A stretch of 64,000 nt of DNA. It comes from Aquisalinus sp. (lineage in GTDB: Bacteria > Pseudomonadota > Alphaproteobacteria > Caulobacterales > Parvularculaceae). The stretch is taken from positions 81,979-145,978 of the forward strand of contig JALEGJ010000047.1 in the NCBI GenBank assembly GCA_022763115.1, in the 5' to 3' direction. Positions 1-9,288 of this stretch are shown piece after piece. Position 1 is the first letter of the stretch. Each line of letters starts with the position of its first letter. A program made the translations under genes and the position numbers. A model generated the notes under the pieces. That model was not told the origin of the DNA and searched no databases. It was given only the letters and a program-made list of their open reading frames with translations.

Positions 1-1
1 A

Positions 2-628
2 GCCGCCAAGGGTCGGCATAATGATCGCAAGTGCATCGCTACGGGTGATGCTCTTGCCCCGGAAGCCGCCTCTATCAGGTTTGTTCGAGGTCCGGAGGGG
101 CAGATTGTGCCGGATCTTGCGGGCAAACTGCCCGGTCGAGGTGCATGGACCAAGGCGAGCGAAGAGATTGTGCGCAAGGCCATCCGGCATGGCGCCTTTG
201 CGCGCAGCTTCAGGGCGCCGGTCGAAGTTACAGGCGGGGCCGATGGTCTGGTTGCCGTGCTGCGCACTGAGTTGGAAAAACGTGCGCTGAATGCACTGGG
301 CCTGGAGCGGCGGTCCGGCAATCTGGTGCTCGGTTTTGAAAAGGTAAGGGAAGGACTTAAAAAACAGGATTTTATGGCTTATATCCACGCTACTGACAGT
401 GCTCTGGATGGTCGCGACAAGATCCTGAAACTAATCGCGGCAATGCCTGGGAAATGCAAAGTCATTGGCATTTTCTCGGGCGCACAGCTGGATCAGGCAT
501 TGGGCACCACTAATGCTGTCCACATTGGCCTCAAGCGGAAGAAAGCGCTGAGTACCTTCCTCAAGGAAGTTGATCGACTTGCCGGCTTTTCGTCGGCGCA
601 TGAAGAACATGGGGGCGACCCCGAATAA
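2..628 (+). CDS. YlxR/DUF448 RNA-binding protein with L7Ae-like C-terminal half (5' end outside window)
   Basis: The reading frame is open from base 2 with no start codon that fits the family, so the N-terminus lies before the window. The visible N-terminal half (CIATGDALAP, then IRFVRGPEGQIVPDLAGKLP, then GRGAW) is the YlxR (DUF448) fold. The C-terminal half (from about KVREGLKKQDFMAYIHATD to VHIGLKRKKA) resembles the L7Ae/ribosomal L7Ae-like RNA-binding domain that alphaproteobacterial YlxR proteins carry. The protein is expected to bind RNA and to be co-transcribed with nusA upstream (not visible) and infB downstream, which starts 96 bases later on the same strand. The exact function of YlxR proteins is poorly defined. 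Identification is confident; the start is unknown. Confidence 0.9.
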   Translation, partial: AAKGRHNDRKCIATGDALAPEAASIRFVRGPEGQIVPDLAGKLPGRGAWTKASEEIVRKAIRHGAFARSFRAPVEVTGGADGLVAVLRTELEKRALNALGLERRSGNLVLGFEKVREGLKKQDFMAYIHATDSALDGRDKILKLIAAMPGKCKVIGIFSGAQLDQALGTTNAVHIGLKRKKALSTFLKEVDRLAGFSSAHEEHGGDPE

Positions 629-724
629 AACGGTGTTGTACTGTAGACCCTGCATGGCAGGGGCGCTATGTCCTTCACCTCTAATCTGGAAAGCCTGCTC
701 CTGAACGTGCAGGTTGGAGACTTG

Positions 725-3316
725 ATGAGCGAAGAAACTAAAGACGAAACGTCCAAGCCGAAGCGTAAGCCATTAACTCTGCGCAAAACGGAAACCGGTT
801 CCGTAAAGCAGAGCTTTTCACATGGGCGCTCCAAAACGGTTGTTGTTGAGACCAAGAAAAGGCGCACAATCGCGCCTAAAGTTGGGGCTGCGCCATCTCC
901 TAAAGAGGTCAAACCGGTTGCTGAAAAGCCGGCAGAAAAACCTGCGGCTCCCGAGCCGGAGGCAAAGAAAGACGGCAAAGTCCTGCGCACGCTTTCTGAT
1001 ACGGAGAAGAAGCGTATCGAAGTCGCTTTGAAGGCTGCAAAAGTTCAGGAACAAGAGAAGAAACAGCGCGAAGAAGCCGAGCGTGCAGCGCGCGAAAAGC
1101 GGGAAGCTGAAGAGCGGGAGAAGCTTGAGGCGGAGCGCAAACGCGTCGCGGAGGAAGAGGAAAAACGCAGCCGGGAAGCCGAAGCCAGAGCCAAGGCCGA
1201 AGAAGAGGCGCGTCAAGAACTGGAGCGAGAAGAAGAGGAGCGCAAGAAACGTAATGCTGCCAAGGCCGATGCACGCACTAAAGGGCGTGAAGAGTCTGGC
1301 GAAAAAGAAGGTCGCAGCTTTGAGAAGGACGCAGATAATCCGCTTGCCGAACTCGGTGGACGTATCAAGACCAAGCGCAATTTCGATAATGAAAGCCGTA
1401 ACCAGTCCAAGCCGAAAGAAAATCGTCGTCGTACTGGCAAACTGACCATTGCTAATGCTCTGGATGATGAGGAGCGGCAACGCTCTCTGGCGTCTGTGCG
1501 CCGCGCCCGCGAGCGGGAGAAGCAGGCACGTCAGGCACGTGGCTCGGATTCCTCAAAGCAGGCCCGTGAAGTTGTCGTGCCAGAAACGATCACAGTGCAG
1601 GACCTTGCACAGCGTATGGCGATGAGAGCTGTAGATTTGGTCAAGGAATTGATGAAACAGGGTCAGATGGTCACTGCAAACGCAATCCTTGATGCGGATA
1701 CTGCACAGTTGATCGTTGAGGATTTGGGGCACACCGTTAAGCGCGTTTCAGAGGCTGATGTAGAAGAGGGCCTTGAGGGGGATGAAGATCGAGATGAGGA
1801 TCTTCAACCACGACCTCCTGTAGTCACGATCATGGGCCATGTCGACCACGGTAAAACGTCGTTGCTTGATGCGTTGCGTCAGACGGATGTTGTTGCCGGT
1901 GAAGCTGGCGGGATTACCCAGCATATTGGTGCCTATCAGATTGCCGTTGATAGCGGTCAGAAGATCACCTTCCTTGATACGCCTGGCCACGCAGCGTTCA
2001 CTCAGATGCGGGCGCGGGGTGCGAAAGTGACGGATATTGTTATCATCGTCGTTGCTGCTGATGACTCCGTTATGCCTCAAACGGTCGAGGCAATCAGTCA
2101 CGCTAAAGCTGCTGAAGTGCCGATCATCGTCGCAATTAACAAGATTGACCGCCCGCAGGCGGATGCCAACAAGGTGCGTACAGATCTTCTGCAGTATGAA
2201 CTTCAGGTTGAAGGCATGGGCGGTGAAATCCAGGATGTAGAAGTGTCTGCCCTTGAGAAGCTGAACCTCGACGGACTTCAGGAAGCAATCCTTTTGCAAT
2301 CAGAGTTGCTTGAGCTGAAAGCCAATCCGAACCGTCCTGCTGACGGTGCCGTCGTCGAGGCGCAACTGGATAAAGGTCGCGGCCCTGTTGCAACCCTGCT
2401 TGTGCGGCGCGGTACCTTGAAGCGTGGCGACATTCTTGTTTGTGGTGCTGAATGGGGCAAGGTTCGTGCCCTGATTAACGATAAGGGTCAGCAGATAAAG
2501 GCAGCCGAGCCTGCCATGCCGGTAGAAATTCTCGGCCTTAATGGCGTGCCGGAGCCAGGTGACCAGTTCGTTGTGGTTGAGTCGGAAGCGCGCGCCCGCG
2601 AAGTGGCAGAGTTCCGCCAGCGCCAGCGCCGTGAAAAGATGAATGCCAAGTCATCCGGGACATCTCTTGAATTGATGATGTCACAGTTGAAAGACGCAGA
2701 AATCAAGGAGTTGCCTGTTGTCATTAAGGCAGATGTTCAGGGGTCTGTTGAGGCAATTGTCAGTTCACTCGAGAAGATGTCGACAGATGAAGTGCGCGTC
2801 AAAGTCTTGCACACAGGCGTAGGTGGTATCTCTGAGAGTGATGTTATCCTGGCTGAGGCATCCAATGCGCCCGTCATAGGATTTAACGTAAGGGCCAACA
2901 AGCAGGCACGTGAAGAAGCAGAGAAGTCAAACGTCGAGATTCGGTATTACTCGATCATTTATGATCTGCTGGATGATCTTAAAGGTGCTCTGTCAGGTAT
3001 GCTCGACCCTGAGATTTCCGAAACCTTCATCGGTAACGCAGAAATTCTTGAAGTCTTCAACATTTCCAAGTTTGGCAAGGTTGCCGGGTGTCGCGTCGTT
3101 GAGGGCATGGTGCGCCGAGGCGCGAAAGTGCGCTTGATCCGCGATGATGTTGTGATCCACGAAGGTGAATTGTCACAATTGAAGCGCTTTAAGGACGATG
3201 TTCAGGAAGTGCCAATGGGACAGGAATGCGGCATGAGCTTTGCCAATTATGATGACCTGAAATCAGGCGACATTATTGAGTGCTTCGCGGTCGAGAAAAA
3301 AGAACGCACGCTTTAG
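725..3316 (+). CDS. infB: Translation initiation factor IF-2
   Basis: This GTPase delivers initiator fMet-tRNA to the 30S subunit. The chosen ATG at 725 has GGAGA at 716-720 and gives the family-typical opening MSEETK, then [17 protein letters not shown] (IF2-associated region); an in-frame ATG at 668 lacks this support. The protein is 863 aa. Residues about 90-185 are a highly charged Glu/Arg/Lys-rich, probably coiled-coil linker. The IF2_N domain is at about 283-335. The G domain has G1 GHVDHGKT (371-378), G3 DTPGH (418-422) and G4 NKID (472-475), followed by beta-barrel and C-terminal tRNA-binding domains. It follows ylxR as in the usual nusA-ylxR-infB operon, but the next gene is on the opposite strand, so rbfA does not follow here. 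Confidence 0.98.
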   Translation: MSEETKDETSKPKRKPLTLRKTETGSVKQSFSHGRSKTVVVETKKRRTIAPKVGAAPSPKEVKPVAEKPAEKPAAPEPEAKKDGKVLRTLSDTEKKRIEVALKAAKVQEQEKKQREEAERAAREKREAEEREKLEAERKRVAEEEEKRSREAEARAKAEEEARQELEREEEERKKRNAAKADARTKGREESGEKEGRSFEKDADNPLAELGGRIKTKRNFDNESRNQSKPKENRRRTGKLTIANALDDEERQRSLASVRRAREREKQARQARGSDSSKQAREVVVPETITVQDLAQRMAMRAVDLVKELMKQGQMVTANAILDADTAQLIVEDLGHTVKRVSEADVEEGLEGDEDRDEDLQPRPPVVTIMGHVDHGKTSLLDALRQTDVVAGEAGGITQHIGAYQIAVDSGQKITFLDTPGHAAFTQMRARGAKVTDIVIIVVAADDSVMPQTVEAISHAKAAEVPIIVAINKIDRPQADANKVRTDLLQYELQVEGMGGEIQDVEVSALEKLNLDGLQEAILLQSELLELKANPNRPADGAVVEAQLDKGRGPVATLLVRRGTLKRGDILVCGAEWGKVRALINDKGQQIKAAEPAMPVEILGLNGVPEPGDQFVVVESEARAREVAEFRQRQRREKMNAKSSGTSLELMMSQLKDAEIKELPVVIKADVQGSVEAIVSSLEKMSTDEVRVKVLHTGVGGISESDVILAEASNAPVIGFNVRANKQAREEAEKSNVEIRYYSIIYDLLDDLKGALSGMLDPEISETFIGNAEILEVFNISKFGKVAGCRVVEGMVRRGAKVRLIRDDVVIHEGELSQLKRFKDDVQEVPMGQECGMSFANYDDLKSGDIIECFAVEKKERTL

Positions 3317-3319
3317 TCT

Positions 3320-3562
3320 TTAGAAGTCGATCACCCGACCATCCCGCTCCCAGTCACCATAGCGGGTTGGCTCGACACCTTTAGGTCCGTTCAGTTCGGC
3401 GGGTAGGTTTGCGTTTGTTGTCTTCGCCTCGTTCTTGCGATCACGTGCTTCCCGCAGGGCCTGAATGGCTGTGTCACTCAGGCGCTGACCGTTGACGACC
3501 ATCGGAATGCCGTCCTGTGTATGGGGAATAGCCGCTTCAATGTCATTTTCGTTATTCGTCAT
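3320..3562 (-). CDS. DUF1674 protein, succinate dehydrogenase assembly factor 4 type
   Basis: An 80-aa protein ending in the DUF1674 signature GPKGVEPTRYGDWERDGRV-IDF. This family includes mitochondrial SDHAF4, which helps assemble flavinylated SdhA; a role in succinate dehydrogenase maturation is inferred from the family. The ATG at 3562 is preferred over an in-frame TTG six bases upstream. It converges on infB with only three bases between the stop codons, so there is no room for a separate terminator. It is divergent from htpX with a 70-base gap. DUF1674 genes are commonly found beside htpX in alphaproteobacteria, so the pairing looks ancestral. Confidence 0.85.
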   Translation of the reverse strand: MTNNENDIEAAIPHTQDGIPMVVNGQRLSDTAIQALREARDRKNEAKTTNANLPAELNGPKGVEPTRYGDWERDGRVIDF

Positions 3563-3632
3563 GGCCAATATTGAAAATCGCTCTGCTCAAAATTATCTCA
3601 TCCTCAGATAACTCTTACGGAGCAGAAAACAA

Positions 3633-4535
3633 ATGAGTTCTGTTATCAAAACAGGCATTTTGATGGCCGCCCTGACGGCCTTATTCGGATTTATCGGTGC
3701 CATGATCGCCGGAAAAGGCGGCATGATGCTGGCCTTGCTTTTTGCTGGCGGCATGAACCTGTTCAGTTACTGGAATGCAGACAAAATCGTCTTGCGCATG
3801 TACAAGGCCAAAGAGGTGGACCCCGGAACCTCTACCGGGTCGATCCGTCGCTACGCAGCACTCACTTCTGCACTGGCTGAGCGCGCCAATATGCCGCAGC
3901 CGAAAATTTATGTGATCGAGAACGATCAACCCAACGCTTTTGCCACTGGGCGCAATCCGCAAAACGCAGCTGTCGCAGCGACAACGGGGCTGTTGCGCAT
4001 TTTGAGCGAGGAAGAGATCGCCGGCGTCATGGCGCACGAACTGGCGCACGTGAAAAATCGCGACACGCTTACCATGACCATAACTGCGACAATCGCCGGT
4101 GCCATCACGGCACTTGCGAACTTTGCCATTTTCTTTGGCGGGAACCGTGACAATGGTGGTCTGATTGGCGCAATAGCCATTATGCTGCTGGCGCCTTTGG
4201 CAGCCAGTCTGGTGCAAATGGCGATCAGCCGTACACGTGAGTATGAAGCAGACAAGATGGGCGCAGAGATCTGTGGCCAACCCCTCTGGCTTGCGTCTGC
4301 GCTGGCAAAAATTTCCAACGTGGCTGCGAAGATCGTAAATGACACAGCCGAACGCCACCCGGCGACCGGGCAGATGATGATTATCAATCCGCTGCATGGC
4401 CAGCGTGCCGATAATCTGTTTTCGACACACCCGAGTACCCAGAACCGAATAGATCGGTTGAAGGAAATGGCCAGTCAGATGGGACAGACAGGTTACCAGC
4501 CGCAAGGTAGTCAACCACGTGGTCCGTGGGGGTAA
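3633..4535 (+). CDS. htpX: Membrane zinc metalloprotease HtpX
   Basis: A 300-aa M48B protease of the inner membrane that degrades misfolded membrane proteins. Two N-terminal hydrophobic segments (about 5-26 and 29-46) come first, then the zinc-binding HELAH motif at 135-139 within [15 protein letters not shown]. Two further membrane segments (about 145-165 and 175-195) precede the third ligand region [12 protein letters not shown]. The length fits the family. An ACGGAG ribosome-binding site lies about 10 bases before the ATG. The C-terminal tail is Gln/Gly/Pro-rich. Zinc motif and topology are both intact, so the protein should be active. Confidence 0.96.
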   Translation: MSSVIKTGILMAALTALFGFIGAMIAGKGGMMLALLFAGGMNLFSYWNADKIVLRMYKAKEVDPGTSTGSIRRYAALTSALAERANMPQPKIYVIENDQPNAFATGRNPQNAAVAATTGLLRILSEEEIAGVMAHELAHVKNRDTLTMTITATIAGAITALANFAIFFGGNRDNGGLIGAIAIMLLAPLAASLVQMAISRTREYEADKMGAEICGQPLWLASALAKISNVAAKIVNDTAERHPATGQMMIINPLHGQRADNLFSTHPSTQNRIDRLKEMASQMGQTGYQPQGSQPRGPWG

Positions 4536-4555
4536 GCCGCTTTTAGCTGCACGGC

Positions 4556-4582
4556 GCGTCTGATTGTTCTAAGGTCAGACGC
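4556..4582 (+). promoter_or_regulatory. Hairpin holding the ribosome-binding site of the DUF3445 gene
   Basis: Perfect 8-bp inverted repeat GCGTCTGA (4556-4563) and TCAGACGC (4575-4582), ending exactly at the base before the ATG at 4583. The 11-base loop carries the only Shine-Dalgarno-like run, TAAGG (4570-4574). It lacks a T-run, so it is not a convincing terminator for htpX. Control of translation is inference. Confidence 0.45.
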
Positions 4583-5482
4583 ATGTCGCAGTTTCGTTAT
4601 ACCCCCTATGACGGCAGTACCCGGCCATTCACAATGGGCCTGCATCGCTGTGACGTCGGAGAGTGGATCGAAATTGATGGCAATTTTGCAGACCAGTTGG
4701 CGCAAAAAAGCCGTTTGCTTATAGATGACCCAGACGCTGTTTATCAACGCATCCCCAGCGCTTTTGATGCTGAGCAAGAAGTCTTGGACATGTTGCGTCG
4801 GTATTTGCTGCAAAGATTTCCAGAAATTTATACGTATAAAAACGACTCAATATCCATAAAGCCGCAGGGTACAAGTTTTTCTGTTGCCGATTTTGAAAAG
4901 GTACCATTAAAACTTGCAGGACAACTCGTTCAGGAAGACCTTTGTATTATTCAACCTTTTGAGAAAGGCTATAGATTAGCCTCTGCTTGCTTGTGTTTTC
5001 CGTCCTCATGGAGATTGGCCGACAAGATCGGCAAACCACTCGAGCACATACACGCGCCAGTGCCAGGTTATGGGCAGACTCTTGCGAAAAAGGTCAATCG
5101 TGTTTTTGATCGCCTGTTACCGGATAAAATACTCTGGCGCCTGAACTGGTCACTGGATGAAGGCGAGCAACTCCACAGGCCGGAGCCACATAGTCATGAT
5201 GAGTGGCTTCAGACAAATGATAGCCCATTCGACCATCTTTTCATCCGTGTAGAACGACAAACGCTTCGGCGCTTGCCTCTGAGTGGAGACATATTATTCA
5301 CAATCCGTATCTATACCGATAGCCTTGCGAACTTATGGGATCACCCAAGAGCGAGACGAATGGCCGCCGGGCTATCTACTCAGTTGGCGGCTATGACGGC
5401 GGATGAACTGGCTTATAAAGGACTAGTCAAAGCGATCAGGCCGATACGTGAAGCGCTAAATGATATTGTTTCAGGTGGTTGA
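4583..5482 (+). CDS. DUF3445 haem-dependent oxidative N-demethylase-like protein
   Basis: A 299-aa protein matching the DUF3445 family throughout. It opens with a short segment around FTMGLHRCDVGEWIEIDGNF, has a central ACLCFPSSWRLADKIGKPL block, then HAPVPGY, and a C-terminal block LFIRVERQTLRRLP followed by FTIRIYTDSL. Members related to HodM are haem proteins that oxidatively demethylate methylated amines; the substrate here cannot be read from the sequence. It lies 47 bases after htpX with its start inside a hairpin context. Codon use is AT-richer in the first third than in the flanking genes. It is probably cytoplasmic; there is no signal peptide. Confidence 0.82.
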   Translation: MSQFRYTPYDGSTRPFTMGLHRCDVGEWIEIDGNFADQLAQKSRLLIDDPDAVYQRIPSAFDAEQEVLDMLRRYLLQRFPEIYTYKNDSISIKPQGTSFSVADFEKVPLKLAGQLVQEDLCIIQPFEKGYRLASACLCFPSSWRLADKIGKPLEHIHAPVPGYGQTLAKKVNRVFDRLLPDKILWRLNWSLDEGEQLHRPEPHSHDEWLQTNDSPFDHLFIRVERQTLRRLPLSGDILFTIRIYTDSLANLWDHPRARRMAAGLSTQLAAMTADELAYKGLVKAIRPIREALNDIVSGG

Positions 5483-5514
5483 TTTTTACCTGACTCTCTG
5501 TCACCAGCCGACTA

Positions 5515-6435
5515 ATGGATTGGCAAAAAGTACTTGATGAAATAGCGCAAGAAATTCAGCCAGAGCTGGGTGTTGGGAAGGTTGCTGACTATATCCCGGC
5601 GTTATCCGCGGCTGACCCGAAAGCATTCGGTATGGCTGTTACGACGGTCAAGGGGGAATGCTACAGGACGGGTGATGCTGGCGTACCATTTTCCATTCAG
5701 TCAATCTCGAAAGTGTTGACTCTGACGATCGCACTTGGCTTTGAAAATGAGGATCTGTTTGACCGGGTTGGGCGAGAACCATCCGGCAGTGCGTTCAATT
5801 CCATCGTCCAACTCGAACAGGAGCAGGGGATACCACGTAACCCCTTTATAAATGCGGGGGCGATTATTGTAACTGACACCATCATAACCCATTGCCGTCA
5901 AAAAGCTGGCGCAGACCTGATCCTTGATCTTGCGCGCAAATTGTCCTGCTCACCTCGAGTTCGTATTGATGATGAGGTCGCAAGGTCAGAGGCTCTGTGG
6001 GGCAATCGCAATCGCAGTCTGGCTTATTTCATGAAGAGCTTTGGCGTGCTGCAGAATGATCCCGAAGAGGTTCTGCAGGCTTACTTTTGTCAATGTGCCT
6101 TGGAGATGACTTGTCAAGAGCTTGCACGTGCAGGCCTATACCTCGCCAATGACGGTGTCGACCCGGTCACGAACCAGCAGATTGCAACACATGCGCATGT
6201 CAATCGTATCAATGCATTGATGATGACATGCGGACACTACGATATGAGTGGCGACTTTGCCTTCCATGTCGGGCTTCCCGGTAAATCTGGCGTTGGCGGG
6301 GGTATTCTGGCTGTTGTGCCGGGCATTTGCTCGGTCGCGGTGTGGTCCCCAGCTCTGAACAAGGCGGGGAATTCGCATGCCGGCACGATGGCCCTTGAAT
6401 TATTCAGTGAAAAGACGAGCCTGAACCTTTTCTGA
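5515..6435 (+). CDS. glsA: Glutaminase A
   Basis: Hydrolyses L-glutamine to glutamate and ammonia. The 306-aa protein has the serine-dependent beta-lactamase-like fold of the family, with the catalytic S-x-x-K in FSIQSISKVLTL (Ser63, Lys66). The substrate loop NPFINAGAI follows, and the C-terminal PGKSGVGGGI motif is present. Length and motif order are normal. It follows the DUF3445 gene by 32 bases on the same strand and may share its transcript. No clear Shine-Dalgarno sequence precedes the ATG. It ends 5 bases before the stop codon of the convergent polA. Confidence 0.95.
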   Translation: MDWQKVLDEIAQEIQPELGVGKVADYIPALSAADPKAFGMAVTTVKGECYRTGDAGVPFSIQSISKVLTLTIALGFENEDLFDRVGREPSGSAFNSIVQLEQEQGIPRNPFINAGAIIVTDTIITHCRQKAGADLILDLARKLSCSPRVRIDDEVARSEALWGNRNRSLAYFMKSFGVLQNDPEEVLQAYFCQCALEMTCQELARAGLYLANDGVDPVTNQQIATHAHVNRINALMMTCGHYDMSGDFAFHVGLPGKSGVGGGILAVVPGICSVAVWSPALNKAGNSHAGTMALELFSEKTSLNLF

Positions 6436-6440
6436 CGAGT

Positions 6441-9233
6441 TTAATGCGCTTCATCCCAATTTTGCCCAACGCCTGTCTCGACGACAAGCGGCACATCAAT
6501 CTGCGCGGCAGGCGAAGCCGCCGCTTCCATAATCTCCTTGATAAGCGTACATGCCTTTTTAGCTTCCCCCTTGGGGCATTCAAAGATCAGCTCATCATGA
6601 ACCTGCAAAAGCATTTTCGCTTTCAGGCCAGATTCGAGTAATGCTTGCGGCATACGGATCATGGCACGGCGTATCACATCAGCTGCGGAGCCTTGAATAG
6701 GGGCGTTGATCGCCTGGCGCTCGGCATATCCTCGCTGTGCCGGGATTTTGAAATTCGGGATATGTGTGCGGCGTCCAAAGACTGTCTCCACAAAGCCATG
6801 TTCTTTGGCAAAGGAAATTGTTTCATCCATATACTGCCGGATGCCCGGAAACTTCTCAAAATAGCTGTCGATATAATCCTTTGCTTCGCCGCGCGAGATG
6901 CCTAACTGATTGGCCAGGCCGAAGGCCGAGATGCCATAGATAATACCAAAGTTGATCGCCTTGGCGCGACGCCGAACCATCGGGTCCATCCCTTCGATTG
7001 GAACACCGAACATCTCCGATGCTGTCATGGCGTGGATATCCGTGCCATCCGCAAACGCTTGCTTAAGCGTGTCAAGATTGGCAATATGTGCCAGCAGGCG
7101 CAACTCGATCTGGCTATAGTCGGCGGATATTAAAACGTTACCTTTTTCAGGAATGAAGGCCGTGCGTATCTTCCGCCCATCTTCCGTACGTATAGGGATG
7201 TTTTGCAAATTTGGATCATTTGAAGACAGGCGCCCGGTAGGGGTGGCTGCCAGCGAATAAGAAGTATGGACGCGGCCTGTCTCGCGATTGATCGCTTCTG
7301 GCAATGTGTCTGTGTAAGTGCCTTTCAACTTGGAAAGCTGTCGCCAGTGATGAATTTCCTGTGCAATCTCAATCCCTTGTGCCGCAAGTGCGTCCAGCAC
7401 ATCGGCGCTGGTGGACCACGCGCCGGTTTTGGTTTTTTTCCCGCCTTCAAGGCCGAGTTTGCCGAACAGAATTTCTGATATCTGTTTCGGGCTGCCAAGA
7501 TTAAATTTCTCCTCGGCCAGGTCATGCGCGCTTGCTTCATGCTGCGCCATGCGCTGCGCAAACTCACCGGACAGGCGTGACAGTACATCACGATCAACTT
7601 TCACGCCCTCACGCTCCATGCCGGCAATAATATGCACCATGGGTCGCTCCAGGGTTTCGTACATTGTCTTTTTTTGTGTAGATATCACCATAGGTGCCAG
7701 AATATGATGCAGGCGGAGCGTCACATCTGCATCCTCTGCAGCATATTTTGCTGCATCAGCGATTGGGATCTGATCAAAGGTTTTCTGCTTTTTGCCTGTG
7801 CCAGCGAGAGAGGTGAAGCTGATGCACTCGTGTCCAAGGTGTTTCTTGGACAACTCATCCATGCCATGCTTGTTCAGGCCACATTCCACCGCATAAGACA
7901 TCAGCATGGTATCATCGACAGGTGCTACATTGATGCCGTGGCGCTGGAAAATCAGCAGGTCATATTTGAAGTTCTGTCCAACCTTCAGGACAGATGGATC
8001 TTCCAGCATGGGACGCAGAATGTTCAGAACATCGTCTGTATTCAGTTGTTTTGCTGCATCGGGATCACTCAGGCTCAAGTCACCTGCGCCATGAGTTAGC
8101 GGGATATAGCAGGCATCGCCCGGAGCGGTTGCGAGGCAGATACCAACAAGACGAACAGACATGGCATCAAGGCCGGTTGTTTCCGTATCAACAGCGATCA
8201 GGCCGCGCGCGTGCGCCTTGGCAACCCATGCTTTAACTTCCTGTAAGGAGTAGACAGTCTGATATGTATCAGTTTTGATCTCGCCAGCGTCACGTGTTGG
8301 CGCTACCGCCGTTGAAGGTGATGTGTCACCACTTGCGGCTCGAACACGTTTTGTCAGTGTGGTGAATTCCATCAACTCAAGAAATGAAATGAGCTGACCG
8401 TGCGGCAGTGGGGTCACGACAAACCCGCTCTCGGGGTCCACATCCGGGACGTCGGTTTTTAGCGTCACCAGTTCCTTGGATAGCCGCGCATCTTCTGCAA
8501 ACTCAATGAGATTTTCCCGGCGTTTTTTCTGTTTGATGCCATCCGCCTGCTCAAGAAGATTTTCCAGCGTCTCATACTCATCGAGCAACTGGGCCGCCGT
8601 CTTGGGGCCGATGCCGGGAACACCCGGAATATTATCGACAGAGTCACCCGTCAGCGCCTGCAGGTCAATCATCTTCTCTGGCCCAACGCCGAACTTCTCC
8701 ATCACTTCAGCACGGCCAATTCTGCGCGACTTCATGGTGTCATACATGGTCGTATTGTCAGTGATCAGCTGCATCAGGTCCTTGTCAGACGAGATGATGA
8801 CGGTTTCAGCGCCTGCTTTGTCTGCTAAGTGAGCATATGTTGCAATCAGGTCGTCTGCCTCATAGCCCTCCATCTCTATGCAGGGCAATCCGAAGGCGCG
8901 GACAGCATCGCGGATCAGGCTGAATTGTGGGCGCAGGTCTTCTGGCGGTTCGTCACGGTTTGCTTTATACTCACTATAAAGATCATTTCGGAAAGAATAA
9001 GAGGAATGGTCAAAGATCACTGCGAAGTGGGTGGGTGTGCCCATCTCCTTTACGGCATCATCATTCACATCCGCCAGCAGCTTCCAGAGCATGTTACAGA
9101 AGCCGGAAACTGCCCCGACGGGCATACCATCGGATTTGCGCGTCAGAGGTGGCAGAGCGTGATAAGCGCGGAAAATGTAGGAAGAGCCGTCCACCAGATA
9201 GAGGCGGTCGCCTTTTTTGAGTTTCTTGGACAT
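6441..9233 (-). CDS. polA: DNA polymerase I
   Basis: A 930-aa, full-length three-domain enzyme for gap filling and primer removal. The 5'-nuclease domain begins LYLVDGSSYIFRAY and includes GDSVDNIPGVPGIGPKTA. The 3'-5' proofreading domain is intact: AVDTETTGLD (exo I), GQNFKYDLLIF (exo II) and YAAEDADVTLRL (exo III). The polymerase domain has motif A DYSQIELR (from Asp705), motif B RRAKAINFGIIYG (about 755-767) and motif C VHDE (878-881). All catalytic carboxylates are present, so both nuclease activities and the polymerase should work. It lies 55 bases downstream of the PHB depolymerase gene on the same strand. Confidence 0.98.
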   Translation of the reverse strand: MSKKLKKGDRLYLVDGSSYIFRAYHALPPLTRKSDGMPVGAVSGFCNMLWKLLADVNDDAVKEMGTPTHFAVIFDHSSYSFRNDLYSEYKANRDEPPEDLRPQFSLIRDAVRAFGLPCIEMEGYEADDLIATYAHLADKAGAETVIISSDKDLMQLITDNTTMYDTMKSRRIGRAEVMEKFGVGPEKMIDLQALTGDSVDNIPGVPGIGPKTAAQLLDEYETLENLLEQADGIKQKKRRENLIEFAEDARLSKELVTLKTDVPDVDPESGFVVTPLPHGQLISFLELMEFTTLTKRVRAASGDTSPSTAVAPTRDAGEIKTDTYQTVYSLQEVKAWVAKAHARGLIAVDTETTGLDAMSVRLVGICLATAPGDACYIPLTHGAGDLSLSDPDAAKQLNTDDVLNILRPMLEDPSVLKVGQNFKYDLLIFQRHGINVAPVDDTMLMSYAVECGLNKHGMDELSKKHLGHECISFTSLAGTGKKQKTFDQIPIADAAKYAAEDADVTLRLHHILAPMVISTQKKTMYETLERPMVHIIAGMEREGVKVDRDVLSRLSGEFAQRMAQHEASAHDLAEEKFNLGSPKQISEILFGKLGLEGGKKTKTGAWSTSADVLDALAAQGIEIAQEIHHWRQLSKLKGTYTDTLPEAINRETGRVHTSYSLAATPTGRLSSNDPNLQNIPIRTEDGRKIRTAFIPEKGNVLISADYSQIELRLLAHIANLDTLKQAFADGTDIHAMTASEMFGVPIEGMDPMVRRRAKAINFGIIYGISAFGLANQLGISRGEAKDYIDSYFEKFPGIRQYMDETISFAKEHGFVETVFGRRTHIPNFKIPAQRGYAERQAINAPIQGSAADVIRRAMIRMPQALLESGLKAKMLLQVHDELIFECPKGEAKKACTLIKEIMEAAASPAAQIDVPLVVETGVGQNWDEAH

Positions 9234-9288
9234 GTAAGACCCCGGGCAGGTTTTTTCCTACCCTAGGGCCAGCCGACGAAAGGGGCAA

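Noticed and set aside
818-1480. Long minus-strand open frame rich in Phe and Leu opposite infB
   Set aside because: It mirrors the Glu/Lys/Arg-rich linker of IF-2 (GAA/AAG codons read backwards as TTC/CTT). It has no family match or ribosome-binding site.
3681-4514. 277-codon minus-strand frame opposite htpX
   Set aside because: The htpX product has complete catalytic motifs on the plus strand; this frame is compositional shadow.
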